Assembly: GCA_020091685.1 (NCBI GenBank) | Contig: CM034599.1 | Span: forward strand, 20,044,006-20,108,005 | Length of the DNA stretch: 64,000 nucleotides | Reading direction: 5' to 3' | Source: Lutjanus erythropterus | Taxonomy: Eukaryota > Chordata > Actinopteri > Lutjaniformes > Lutjanidae | In this document: positions 37,401-48,720 of the stretch, one piece after another | Layout: each line of letters starts with the position of its first letter | Position numbering within the stretch: the stretch's first letter is position 1 | Made by a program: the position numbers and the translations under genes | Notes under the pieces: model-generated | The model's database searches: none | What the model was told of the DNA's origin: nothing | The model's input: only the letters and a program-made list of their open reading frames with translations

Positions 37401-39285
37401 GGCGTTATTGAAAAACATTGGCCAATTAGTTGTATTTTTATCCAAAGTGTACAGGCACTTTCATGAGCCACAATGCACTGTTTTGTCATTCCATGAGCAA
37501 GAGACTCTGACACGCCTTCCACATCAGAAACTACATGGGAAAGTGCAGAGGGTGAAGAGAAGACCCAGAAATATTCGATGCAGTATATGTAGTAGGAGGT
37601 CCCTTCTCCCTCTCTCTATCAGCTATTGGGTTTGACCTAAAAAATTATGTTTATCTTTTTGAAAATGCTGCATAGTATGCCTTTAAACTATCATTTTTGT
37701 CATATCAGCCCGGAGCAATTTTTGTTTATAAAGCCTAAACAGCAAACAGAAATGTGTAAGGCTTAAACTTTACTAGTAGCATAAAATGAACAGGAAAAAA
37801 AACAATTAAATTGTTAACTGCAATTATTTGTGTGACGCTACATTATTTGTGTGACACTAAATCACCATCTAAATACTTTATAACAGTGACAGCCCTGTTT
37901 AGACACAGCACCTTTATTCCAATCCAGCTTTAGCTCACGGTGTGTGCAGTATTTGTTGACACTGTGTCAGAGTTGTTGATTCAAATCTGTGGTCATTTTT
38001 GAATATTACAGTTCTGTGCAAGACTGCAGTGCACTACAGTCCCTTCTTTGTGAACAAATGTTTTTTTGTTTTTTGTTATGATCCTAACTGTTAGTAACTC
38101 CATTCTTCCCTACAGTTCAGTCTGTGAGCAACTACAGTTTCATACAAGATTTTCTTCTTGCCACATTGCATCATTTGCATATGTCCTGCCACTGCACTTT
38201 TATTTTGGGCGTGGACTGCTGAGCTTCTTTTTAACTCTGCTATTTGTCATGAGTTGCTTTGAACTAAATGAAGTTTTGATGTCCTGCCATCTAAAGCTGC
38301 CATACTACTAACTGGAATTTACCTGAAGTGGATTCCCCTGTTTATCTGGCACTGCTGGCACATATTCAAAGTTAAGGTCCTTTTTGTGTGGTACTGAAAT
38401 TATGTTAACCACCTAAGGATCACACATGTGGTGGACATGCATGCAGTTTAGCTTTTTACTAGAATTAAAAAAAAACTATCTGATGCATTATGACCCAGAT
38501 TAACTGTTTGAACCTCCCTGGTAAAGCTTGTGACTACAACAGAAGAAGACAAAAGAGATCATGCTCACCATTTCTCTGTTGAACTGTGTGTAAAAGCTGT
38601 CGTGTAAGAAGATCTGGGTCAACCATCTGAAAAAGGAGCAAAACATTCGTGTTTGAACCAAAAAAAAAAAAAAAATGTGGAGCAGAGGGCACTGACAGGA
38701 CAGGACACAACCACCACTCCACTTAGGATACTTGTTGTGCAGGTTATAATCGACCTTTTAATACAGTTGGGCACACAGAGAGAATGACAGAAAATGTAGT
38801 GCAGGCTAGACCACCAACAAGTCGTGCTGCTGAGAGCAGAAGTGGGAAAGTTTGTGCAGGAAGTCTCACAATGTGGAAAATCAGAGCGCTTCGGGCAACG
38901 ACAGGCGATAAGAAAAACATGCAAGATAAGAAAATGTAAGTAACCCGCATATTTCCACAACATTTGGGTCGAAACAACATTTGTTCCTGAAGCAGAGTGA
39001 TAAAACGGCTTGGTCCAGGTTAAACCCTTACTGAAATACTCCTCGTTATAGGTTTGTAAACAATTAAAATCAGTTGTACAGAAAGTCACGTAAAGTAGCA
39101 CCGAGAGTTTCACTCTTGTGTCAACAGACTTGTTTTGGTCCACTGCTGCGCTTCAGAAAGAGCAAAAAAATGGGTCTGTTTTCCTTCTGGCTTCTTACCT
39201 TCGAGCTGTTCGAGTTGCTGGTGGCGATCCTGCTCTTGTTTTTCACCTCCGTCCACATTTTTGAGGCTGTGCGGTCAGACTTCAT
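34470..39285 (-). CDS. Unrecognised small single-pass membrane protein (~101 aa)
   Basis: I do not recognise this protein. Four exons on the minus strand join in phase: 39285-39199, 38626-38569, 36260-36189 and 34558-34470. All have good splice sites (donors GTAAGA, GTGAGC, GTAAGT; acceptors TTTCAG, GAAG, TTTTAG). Together they give 306 nt, 101 residues. The N-terminal half is hydrophilic and Ser/Lys-rich. It is followed by DPDLLTRQLLHTVQQRN, a Ser/Thr-rich stretch, and then one strong membrane span (GAIAATLFIAFLLGLYAVLW). A short cytosolic end, KCMVSPPQR, closes it. With no signal peptide, the likely topology is N-out type III or tail-anchored. The first ATG (39285) has a weak context; the ATG at 39258 (MWTEV...) has an A at -3 and would give 92 residues. 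It lies tail-to-tail with the receptor and in tandem with ykt6. Confidence 0.6.
34738..35160. repeat. Degenerate minisatellite, ~20-24 bp A/C-rich unit
   Basis: About twenty diverged copies of a unit close to ACCACAAAGAGACACAAAACA follow one another in the last intron of the small membrane-protein gene. The unit lacks stop codons in some minus-strand frames, which explains the Ser/Cys/Phe-rich open frames there; these are not coding. Confidence 0.8.
36641..37020. mobile_element. Fold-back TTAA MITE, family 1
   Basis: This 380-bp element has TTAA at both edges and ends TTAAAGGTTTAGTGTGTAAC / TTAAAGGCCCGGTGTGTAAG (reverse complement). The interior arms are also inverted: CTCAGAATGAGCTG...CACGGGTCCTCTTCC pairs with GAGGACCCGTG...CTCATTCTGAG. 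The element could fold almost end to end. It lies in intron 2 of the small membrane-protein gene, ~380 bp upstream of its exon 3 in transcript order. Confidence 0.8.
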
Positions 39286-42200
39286 CAGTTCATGCTGTTC
39301 TCCGCAGATCACCTCAGCTGCTGCTGAGCGCTGAGACGCGCCTCTGTGCTGCGTTCAAGTGCCTCTGTTTAACTCCCACTAGACACAGAAAAGCATAATA
39401 TGCAACATTTCCTTTAAAAAAAAAAACGTGTTGACTCATTTAAACACCTCCCTTTAAATCATCCCCTATTACCCGCTGGAAGTGTGTGGTGGAGGCTGTG
39501 TGTGCAGAGACCCTGCACTCTGCCTGTATTTCCTTATTTGCCCAAAACGTCGGTATGTAACTTCCTAGGAATGAAACTCAACTATCAACTATCTTTGTGG
39601 TGCATGTCTGAACAGCTTGGACCAATCCCATTGATTCTGCCTTTAAAGATGCAATGTGTGAAAAAGAAACTGTTTTAAAACATTTTTTTTGAAATGTCAG
39701 CAGAATGTGACATGTTGAGATAAGCAAGAGGTAAGAAATGGGAGAAAATCTGAATTTTTCACTGCAACAGGTGCCACTTGGGGAAAAACTGGTGGCAAGG
39801 CTGAATGGCAATGTCCTGTCTTGTTCTATTATAAGTTTATGGAAAGGCCTGTCTACTGTAGTAGCAATTACATCATCACAAGATGACAGGGCTTGTATCC
39901 AGGACATTCTAGCTTCATTTTTGTACAGTGGGAGGAAGTGGAGGTGCAGTGTCCATCTTTATTTACAGTCAGTTTTCTGCTCCCATAGTTAAGCCTGACC
40001 TCTGTGTTGCTCCTCAACCTATCCTGTCCTTGCTGTGTCTTCTTCCTCTACAGAGTTGGAGTCCTGGTCAGAGCCACTGTAAATTACCTTGGCACTGTAT
40101 TCCCTGTTGTCAAACTGGCCTCCACTGGTTTCGAAGGCTGTGTTTGGTCCTGGTCGAACCATGTTTATCGGTACGCTGCTAAGCCAGATTCTGAAAACCT
40201 CCTCCTCCCAGCAATCCAAAGCTCCTGTGCAGGCAGTGTGAACACCAACAATCCCTTGGTGCTCCCAATCCAGGAAGAAACAGCTAATGGATGAGAGCAA
40301 CCTGTCCGGGTCCTTGGCTCCTGTGTCAGGTCTGCAAGACAAATTTGGACGTCTTTGCCGGTTGAAATGCATAAATTAAGAAAACTGTACCGCTGTTTGG
40401 CTATTAGGAGCCCTAATCACCTGGCCAGTCAGGTAAGCAATTATGCTATGACTTTGCCAATCAATGTTCAGTGTTGTTACATAGAAAGATGGAAGAAATA
40501 GGGGTCCTTTCAGTTTTCCTCCATCAAAGTGGACAAAACTGTCATAAATCTACTTTACTGAATCTTCAAGTAATATATTTCAGACATCTTTCACTTTTTA
40601 TGTTATCTAGACATTTTATCTTGCTGTATTGATGCTGTTAAACTAAACTCTATTTTAAAAGCAGGTGCTTTATGGTAGGGCCATATTTTTTCACAGTAAA
40701 AACTTAAGTTCCACCATCACTAAGATTCTTTTCTGATTCTGATTTTTTACAATGACTGGACCAGGTTAACACATGGGCTAACATTTGTTGAGCAACTCGT
40801 GTTTCTGATAATGTAACACAAGAGCACTCGGGTCTTTTAAGGATTTTGTTCCTATTAAGATTCGATATTCCCTGTAACACCTAAAGTATGCAGCAGCTTC
40901 TCAGCTGACCTTCCTGTAGAAGGGCAGACAGCTCTGTTTGCAGATTAAAGCATATTACTGATAAGACTGTTGAGTTACAGGAGAAGTTTACCTTTATATT
41001 GTTTTACAGGATTTCCTGCAACACTTTAACTGCCACCTTGGAAAAACAAATAGTTTCCCCTCGGACGCCTGAAAGCACCACCAGCACACCAGAAGACATT
41101 TTTTTGCGTTTATCTAAGCAAGATTACATGTTCTGTAACAATCAGTGTTTGAACAAGTCAAAAACAAAATGTTAATACAGACAGAAAAGAACAGTTTATT
41201 ATCTGAAGTCTTTGTTTTAAATTTGCAAACCACATCTGGATCAAAACGTTTAATGTAGACCGTTTCACACACTGGTCAGTAAGATATGACCTGCAAATAT
41301 AGCTACAGCATAACTTCATACACTTGACAGATTTTCAAATTCAGCACATTATTTGGAAATTTTGAAAAGAAGAAATTGAACAAATATGTGAGAAACAACC
41401 CCGGTCACGCATCACATGGGAATTAGTCATAAGAATAGCATATACAAAGGTCAATTTACTGTCCTTTATGAGAAATAGTTCCATTTATTCTCTCTACTTT
41501 AAAGAGAGACACACACCAGACAGTCTGCAGATATATTGCACAAAACTTTACACAATAAAAGCAGAGAGAGCAATTCAGATCACACAAACACACAACAGTC
41601 CTCACACACAGGCACTCAAGATCAATGCAGCCTGCAGATGTTGTATATCAGCAAATCATACACACATACAGCAGAAAGCGAGCAGAGAAACATCTAAAAT
41701 ACAAGACCAAAGGCATCTCAGTTCCTGAAGAAAGAAATTTCTACCCAGAAAGCAAACAGTGCTGACAGTAAAAAAAAAAAAAAAAAAAAAAAACAGCTGT
41801 GGAGTGTCTTAAAATAAGACTGGTATGTGAAATCACTCAATTTAAATCACTCAGCACACCGTATGTCTGTTTTCTTTTCAAACGTTACACCCATTTTAGG
41901 AGAAACTCGTGTGCAACAGCATCCGAGGATTGCCACAATCACCTCAGTCAAAATAAATGATGGTAAAATGTCAGTGATCCCTGGTTTGAGAGGTACAGAC
42001 GAGCCCTGGACTGCAGCAGTCTGTCCAAGTGGGGCTTTTTTTGAGCTCTAAAAACCTGCCAAAGTGTCATCAACGTGTGCTGGCTATCAGAGTGAAAAGC
42101 ATGGCTACAGTACAGAAAGTGAACAGAGATTCCTTCTCATGAGACAATTAAACGTTTCAACGGGAGAGATTACAGGGGTTAAACGTTAGCCACAATGCAG

Positions 42201-43070
42201 TAAGGCTGCGTCTATGAAGCAGCATGTTTCTACATTTTATTTTCCCCACCGCTCCTCAGCTTTAAGAGCATCATCACTCAATAACTCACTCACTCAAGGT
42301 GGGAATGTTTAAGATTCAGTTTAACACTATGAGACAGAGAAAAAGCAAAGAAGTCACACCATTTTATCTAGTCTAGCAAAGATGTTTCAATATCACTGTA
42401 AAATTCTGTGAAAGTTACGATATTATGCGTCCAAGCAGCCACCTGCTGGTCTCGGCTCACATTTCAGTTTTGAGATTGACCTCAACACTGAGGCTCGCTG
42501 GAACAATAAAGAATATAAACAGGGCCACCTTGTGGGCAACAAAGGTTACGTCTGCAAGAGAAACAGAAGAACTGAATAGAAACGGTGACGTATTTTATGA
42601 ATTCACAAGTAAGACTGTGAGATTGTCAGAGTTGCCTTGAAGCAGAAGCACAACCATGGTTAATACTCTTTGAAATCAAACTATTAAAATTTGATTGAAT
42701 CTGAATAACATTAAATGGTTTGAAGACATTTCAACAATACATCACCAATACACAACGTCACACTAGTATGTTCCCAGCTGGTATTGAAACACCACACAGA
42801 TGTTTACCCTTTGAAAGGTCAAAAATAATTCAAATGTTACTTCTTCCCATCACTCCTTCAGCCCCCATCAGCCACGATCCGGAGAGGTCACACTACTTCG
42901 ACTGGCCACCACCTTCCATCCTTTCTCGATCTTATCCCGGTGCCCCATTCCAGACTACACAGCGTCCGTTCTGTCCGTTGTGTCGAGAGCTGGTGGCAGG
43001 TGCATGATGGGAGTTGTAGGAAAAGCAGAAAGGCAGAGAGAGGCGTGTCCACGAGGACGAGGCAGCGGCA
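39286..43070. other. Spacer and probable ykt6 3'UTR
   Basis: No gene is recognised. 39286-39400 would hold the 5' end of the small membrane-protein gene. 39640-40380 has the look of a diverged fish repeat (GTACAGTGGGAGGAAGTGGA and nearby), with open frames on both strands but no known protein. From about 41195 to 43070 the minus strand is probably the ykt6 3'UTR: AATAAA on that strand lies at 41200-41195. Confidence 0.4.
41770..41793. repeat. Poly(A) tract (A24)
   Basis: Twenty-four A residues on the plus strand (T24 in the presumed ykt6 3'UTR). The run may be the tail of an old retroposon, but no body is clear beside it. Confidence 0.9.
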
Positions 43071-46000
43071 TCACATGATTTCACAGCATGAGTTCTGTTT
43101 ACGTGCCTGCAGGTTGAACATGAACACACAGAAAAACATCTAAGTAGGTGAGTAGCAGTTTGACTTTCTGTCCGGTGTCGATGAGGTGAGTCGTCGGTAC
43201 TCACAGTCTTGTAGAAGGCTTTGGACTGGGTTCCCAGGTGCTCTGACTTTGCCACAAGATCATCCAGTTTCTCTCCTCTCTCCAACAGACTTTCCATGGT
43301 GTTGTGCTACAGAAACAAATAGTGTGCAGTGTAAAGATTTGATTTGACAAGGGCTCAGGAAATGCTATGTGCTATTTCAGGCATGTAGAGCCACAATTAC
43401 TGGCACGCAAACTGGTTAGGGGTGAAAAGGGTGTTTATTTTAAGTTTTGAAAAATAAGATACAAAATGCTCATTTCTACTGACTTTTAGGATTACTCTGG
43501 TTCTGGTCACAAGGTAACAGGATTACAAGATTGAGCAAAATAAAGTACAAAGTAATAATTACATTTATATCCTATGATGCATCCATGAGCAAGTTGTTAT
43601 CCAAAAGCAGAGGAAAGCAGAACAAAACTGAGATTTAAGGATAATGGCAAACAATAAACAAGATAAATATTAATAATACTAATACTACCACTAATAATAA
43701 TTCTTAAAATGTGTATTTTCCTGGTGTTTAAAATGATAAAAGTGTCGCCCAGTCTTCTTGCCCACTGCTCCCCTGAAGTATAATCAATAAGAATGCATTA
43801 GAATAGATTATTTATATTGACTCAAATAATTACTTAAAAAATAAATAAATAAATAAATAACTCAGCACCAAAATTAGTTACTGATTCCGAGCTAGTAATA
43901 TAGACAGGTGCCTTGTTAATTTATCTGGTTTATAGTTTGCTACTATATCCAACATGTTAAATGGCGGATAAACTAATTAATGTAAAAACTAGTGGAAAAG
44001 AAAATATTTAAATCTCAGTTTTGTCCTGTTTTCTTCTGCTTTTGATCAGAACTACTTCATGCATGCATTACCTGTTGTACACATGTATTTATCATCTGCT
44101 TCAAACAAAGCAATTAAAACTTGGGGTATTCTGTTGAAGGGCATATTATATCCAGGTTACTGCCACTGCTCTCCAAAAATAAACCAGATTTCATGGCAAC
44201 TTTTTCCACACAGCAGGTCACAGACAGATGGTCTGAGCTCATGCTGCACTGTGACTGACAAATTGATTGGCTCCATTTCATTCAGCACTTGCTGACAAGT
44301 TTGCATGTTTGCAATTTGGTCAATAAAACCAATGCAATGATTACAGATTTTGGTCTGTAGATTATTTTCACCACTACAGTTCACAGTGACAGTTCTGGGA
44401 AAAAAAACAGACGCTTTTTGTCCCCCATAGTTTAGTATTCTAGTAGTGTGTGCTTTCCAAATTCTATGCATGTGTTCTTCTATATTAGAAAACTAAAAAC
44501 ATCTTCTAATGTGAATGGGCATGTATTTCAGCCTCTTGATTAAAGCACTGGGTCTAAATTTAGAAAAGTATTTTACCAAAATGATCTTTGTCTCATCCAG
44601 CTCTGCCTGAACTTTGGTCATTGCATCTGCTTCCCTGGGGTTCTGAGGGAAAAAAAAAACAACAAGCTGTCAGGAAAACAAGCTCTTTGATCAACCACAA
44701 GCAGACTGACAAATTTCATCTCCATGATTATAGTAGTAAACAATCTGGGTTTCCTTTGACACAATTCCTGACACACAGATTAAAACTGACCTGGTATTTA
44801 GAAAGGTGAATATCCAGGCCTTTGTAGTTTATGGTGTCAGGATTACCAGAGGGCCAGTCTATACTGTCCACTTGTCTAGAGAACTCCTCTAATACCTGAA
44901 ACAAAACAGACCTCAGTTTCATTACTGATGTTGACACCTAAATGTAATAATCATGTGTTCTTATTTACATGTTTTTGTACCCACCTTGTCTAGCAATGTG
45001 AAGCAGACTCTTTGTGGGTATTCATTATCTGCGATGACCACAGCACTCAGGTTGTCATTTCTTACATACACATGGCACAGGTACTCTGAGAGAAAGGAGG
45101 AACCATGCTGGGATTATCAAAACAGAAGAGTGATAACAAAAGCATTTATGATACAGATGAACCCAGAGCCAAAAAGCCAAAGTAAAACTAATATACTTTC
45201 AAATAAGTGTTAGCACAAAATTCTCCATATAATGATTGATTTGCTGTTTTCATGCAAGGTGGCTGTGCTTTTCTTGACATTTTTTAACATTAGCTTCAAG
45301 AAAAGTGCTGTTACATATGCCTATCATTTTGATTATTCAGTTTGTTTCATGCTGAGTGAGTAAGAATGGGTGTTAATGTGACAGGGTGTTTCTATGTAAG
45401 AGCAGCTAGCATAAACAGAAGCAGCAAAAAACTTATATTTGTTCATTTATTCATAAAAAACATTCAATACCCCACATGCCTATGTTTAACACACAACAAC
45501 ATAAAGTTATACTGTTATGTAGACTTGGTGGCATCAAACCAAGTGAAAACTAGACAAGTGTAGAGCAACACTGACATGTCGACAATCAGCCTGCCCAAAT
45601 ACCAAAACACACAAGTTAAGTGTTTCCAGGTGGAATTAAACATCTGAGTTAAATTCTGTTATATTGAAATTAAGTTAGTAAAAATCAAACTTTTGATGCG
45701 ACCGTCACACTGGGCTGAACCTGCTTATTTTTACCTTGTTCTTTGACAGAGGCACGGCTTCCTTGTGATGTCCGTTCAACAATCAAGGCACTGGTGAAGG
45801 TCATGAACTCTTGAACACTAAATAAACCAAAACAAGAATGTCACTGGTGGAAAAGTATCCCTAAATGTTCAGGCAGCATTATTAATACGAACCCCAATTC
45901 CAAAAAACTTGGGACACTTGTTTTGAATGTAAATAAAAACATAATACAATGATTTGCGAATACTTTGACCTATATTCAATTGAATACAGTACAAAAACAA

Positions 46001-47188
46001 GATAATTAATGTTCAAACTAATTAACTTCATTTTTTGTAAATGTACACTCATTTTGAATTTAATGCCTGCAACATGTTCCGATAAAGTTGGGACAGAGGC
46101 GTGTTTACAACTGTGTTTGGGAACTGAGGACACTAATTGTTAAAGTTTTGAAAGTGAAATTTTTCCCATTCATTGATTTACGACTTCATCTGTTCAATAC
46201 TCCGGGGTGTGTTGTTGTATTTTGTGCTTCATAATGCACCACTTATTTATAATGCGAGACAGGTCTGGACTGCAGGCAGGCCAGTCTAGTACCCAAAGTC
46301 TTTTACTACAAAGCTACTTTGGGTCAGTTCATCTCAGATGAGCTCACACCCAGAGAAGTCTGCAGTGTTTCTGGATGTTGTTGATATTTTGATTTGCATA
46401 GTAGAGTCTTAATTAACTATTTCGTAGATGCAGTGACAAATTGTGTGTACTGACAACAGTTTTCCAAAGTGTTCCAGAGCCTGTATAATGATATCCTTTA
46501 TGCAATCATGCGTTTTTTGTAATGCAGTGCCACCTAATGGGTCGCACGTCATCAGCATCCAATGTTGGCTTTTAGCTTTGCCCCTTCTGGCCAGATTCTT
46601 TAACTGCTGGAATATTACAATACAATTTTCACAAAGTACTGAACCTCACCCCCCCCCCTTGCTTCTGAACAACTGAGCCTTCTGCGGATGCCTTTTTTCA
46701 CACCCAATCATGATATTGCCACTACAAACAACCTGTTTACCTGTCCAATGTTCCACAGATGTGTTTTTCTAAGCATTCTTTTGTTGTCCCTGTTCCAACT
46801 TTTTTTGAAAAGTGTTGCAGGCTAATTCAGAATAATTGTACGTTTACAAAAATATTTTATCAGGTTTAAAATGAAATATCCAGTCTTTGTACTGTATTCT
46901 GTTTAATACAAGCCAAAAATGATGGGCAAATATCATTCTGCACTTTTTAGGAATTGAGATTTGCACTAAAATGTATTGTAGCTTATAATGAATTAACAGG
47001 TTTCTTCTCTATAAATTACTGACAGGTAATGAGGACAAACACACATTTAAAATATTTAAGCTGGTTACATCGAGGCAGACCCACCTGGAGCGCTGAAAGA
47101 AGCTGAAGGAGGTGAGGTCATAGGCCGATTTGAGGAGGTTGGCTTTAGTCGCTCCTTTGTGATGGACACTGAGGCTGTAGAGCTTCAT
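43071..47188 (-). CDS. ykt6: YKT6 v-SNARE homolog
   Basis: This is an R-SNARE for ER-Golgi, endosomal and autophagosome fusion; it cycles between cytosol and membrane. There are seven coding exons on the minus strand: 47188-47085, 45817-45735, 45085-44985, 44895-44791, 44642-44577, 43306-43205 and 43106-43071. The total is 597 nt, 198 residues, the same length as human YKT6. An N-terminal longin domain (MKLYSLSVHHKGATKANLL... to ~residue 135) is followed by the SNARE motif (~138-190, with VQAELDETKIILHNTMESLL and the central Arg in LLERGEKLDDL). The protein ends NSCCEIM. The C-terminal box gives Cys195 for farnesyl and Cys194 for palmitoyl attachment; there is no membrane span. The start fits the family exactly. 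It is divergent from gck, as in mammals. Confidence 0.97.
43836..43860. repeat. (AAAT)n microsatellite
   Basis: A short tetranucleotide run in the ykt6 intron between the SNARE-motif exons. Confidence 0.8.
45888..46963. mobile_element. Non-autonomous DNA transposon (CCCAATTCCAAAAAA ends)
   Basis: The left end GAACCCCAATTCCAAAAAAC mirrors the right end (reverse complement GTGCAAATCTCAATTCCTAA). Inside are two phrases typical of a common fish element: AAGTTGGGACAGAGGCGTG and CCTGTTCCAACTTTTTTTGA. It is ~1.08 kb, with no transposase frame. It sits in ykt6 intron 1 (between the first two coding exons). Confidence 0.65.
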
Positions 47189-47256
47189 GCTGCAGCAGGA
47201 TCGGTTCTACTGAGTCAGTCACAGTAAACACGATCACACAGCCCAGATGATCTAAT

Positions 47257-47647
47257 CTGAAAGACGACACAACCAGAATCACATGAGAGCATTATCTCTT
47301 ATCCAGCTCAGCCAGCTAGCTGCCCTGCTAACAATAACGCAGCTAAAGAAACTTGAGTGAAGTTCAGCTGATAAGTGTTAGCTTACGAGTCAAAGTAGCC
47401 GCCTTGTTATTAGCCACCAGGCTAACATAGTATTTTTAGCTATTACCGGCTTCAGTAACGTTAAAGCTTTATATCCAGGCCAGGACAGTTTGGTTAACGA
47501 ACAGTGAGTGGTACAAACTTACCACAACCTAGTCATCATATTACTAAATCCGGTTTAAAACATTTCTACATTTCTGAGATTAAATCAAGCCTACTGCTAG
47601 CTACAGATGCTATCTGGTGTTCGTGAGGCCTCAACAGCAAACTTACC
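47257..47647 (-). other. ykt6: Inferred 5'UTR intron of ykt6
   Basis: On the minus strand a consensus donor (CTG|GTAAGTTTG) follows 47647, and a good acceptor (GTCGTCTTTCAG) precedes 47256. This suggests a non-coding first exon upstream of 47647 and a second exon, starting at 47256, that carries the ATG. The presumed promoter lies at about 47700-47900, where GC content rises slightly. Confidence 0.5.
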
Positions 47648-48653
47648 AGACAAATTAGCAGCAAACTGTGATTCCCGTCAAAACAACCGATTAAACTTTT
47701 TATTCCACATGAACTAAAACTCATTGATATGTAGAACAGACGTCCGGCTGTCTAATCACAATATTGTTAACGCTAACTATAGTTTTCAATATGCAGTCTA
47801 GTGACCAATCACCACGTCACGATCCTCAAACGGTCCGACGGAATAATGACTCCGGTGGAAACAAATACTACGCTATTGTTATAGTTCCGATTGAGGATAG
47901 TCAAACCTGTGGATCTTGCACCTCTAAACGACATTCAACCTGAGACGCATTATGAACTTTCCTCAATCTTACAGTAAAATAAAACATGTTATAACTGTTG
48001 GCTGGAGTGAGACGTCATCATGAAAACGTGTGGCTTTAGGTAGGTAGGTGTGGGTGGTGCTGTGTGGAGACATAATAGCAGAGATATAGCCTGATATCAG
48101 ACAGAATAGTCAAATACATCTGTGTTTGTTACACTTCATTTCGATATCCATTATTTATTCAGAGAATTAGCCAGTTCAGTTTTTCGAAGATCTCGACCCA
48201 AGCAAGCAGAGATATGTGAGGAATAAAAGGGATAATAAACGAGGAAAAGCTAGGCAGTACAATAAAAAATTATAAAGATAATACTAGTGTCAGAATGCGC
48301 ATCAATACAGTATAAAATGAATTCTAAAATGATAAAATAAAAAAATAAAGTAAAACGTGTAAAACAATAAATGATATACATCAATAAAATATAAGGTGAT
48401 GTGTGAAGTAGTGCAAGTAGTAAAACTTTTTTCCCCCGTTTTTGCCATCCTTGTTGATGAGTATAGATTGCAAATACATATAAGCTATACAGTGTATATT
48501 GATAACAAAATATCTGATCAATTTTTGTCACAATCATTTATGAGAGATTTTCAATTAATAGATCGAATAAAAATTAAAGAAATTTTAAATTTTAGGTTTA
48601 ACTTATTTAAAGTGTGTCCTATCTGGACACTAACCATACAAGCCTATAAATAA

Positions 48654-48654
<1 letters not shown>

Positions 48655-48709
<55 letters not shown>

Positions 48710-48720
48710 ATAAATAAATA
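48655..48720. repeat. (GATA)n/(AAAT)n compound microsatellite
   Basis: About twelve uninterrupted GATA units flanked by AAAT units lie in the ykt6-gck spacer. Confidence 0.95.

Noticed and set aside
38619..39143. 174-codon minus-strand frame overlapping intron 1 of the small membrane-protein gene
   Set aside because: It reads through the intron and the exon 2 acceptor in another frame, is Cys/Ser/Phe-rich with an F-run from a poly(A) tract, and has no domain.
40004..40372. Open frames of ~96-117 codons on both strands at 40.0-40.4 kb
   Set aside because: No domain is recognised, there are no matching splice partners, and the surrounding sequence looks like a diverged interspersed repeat.
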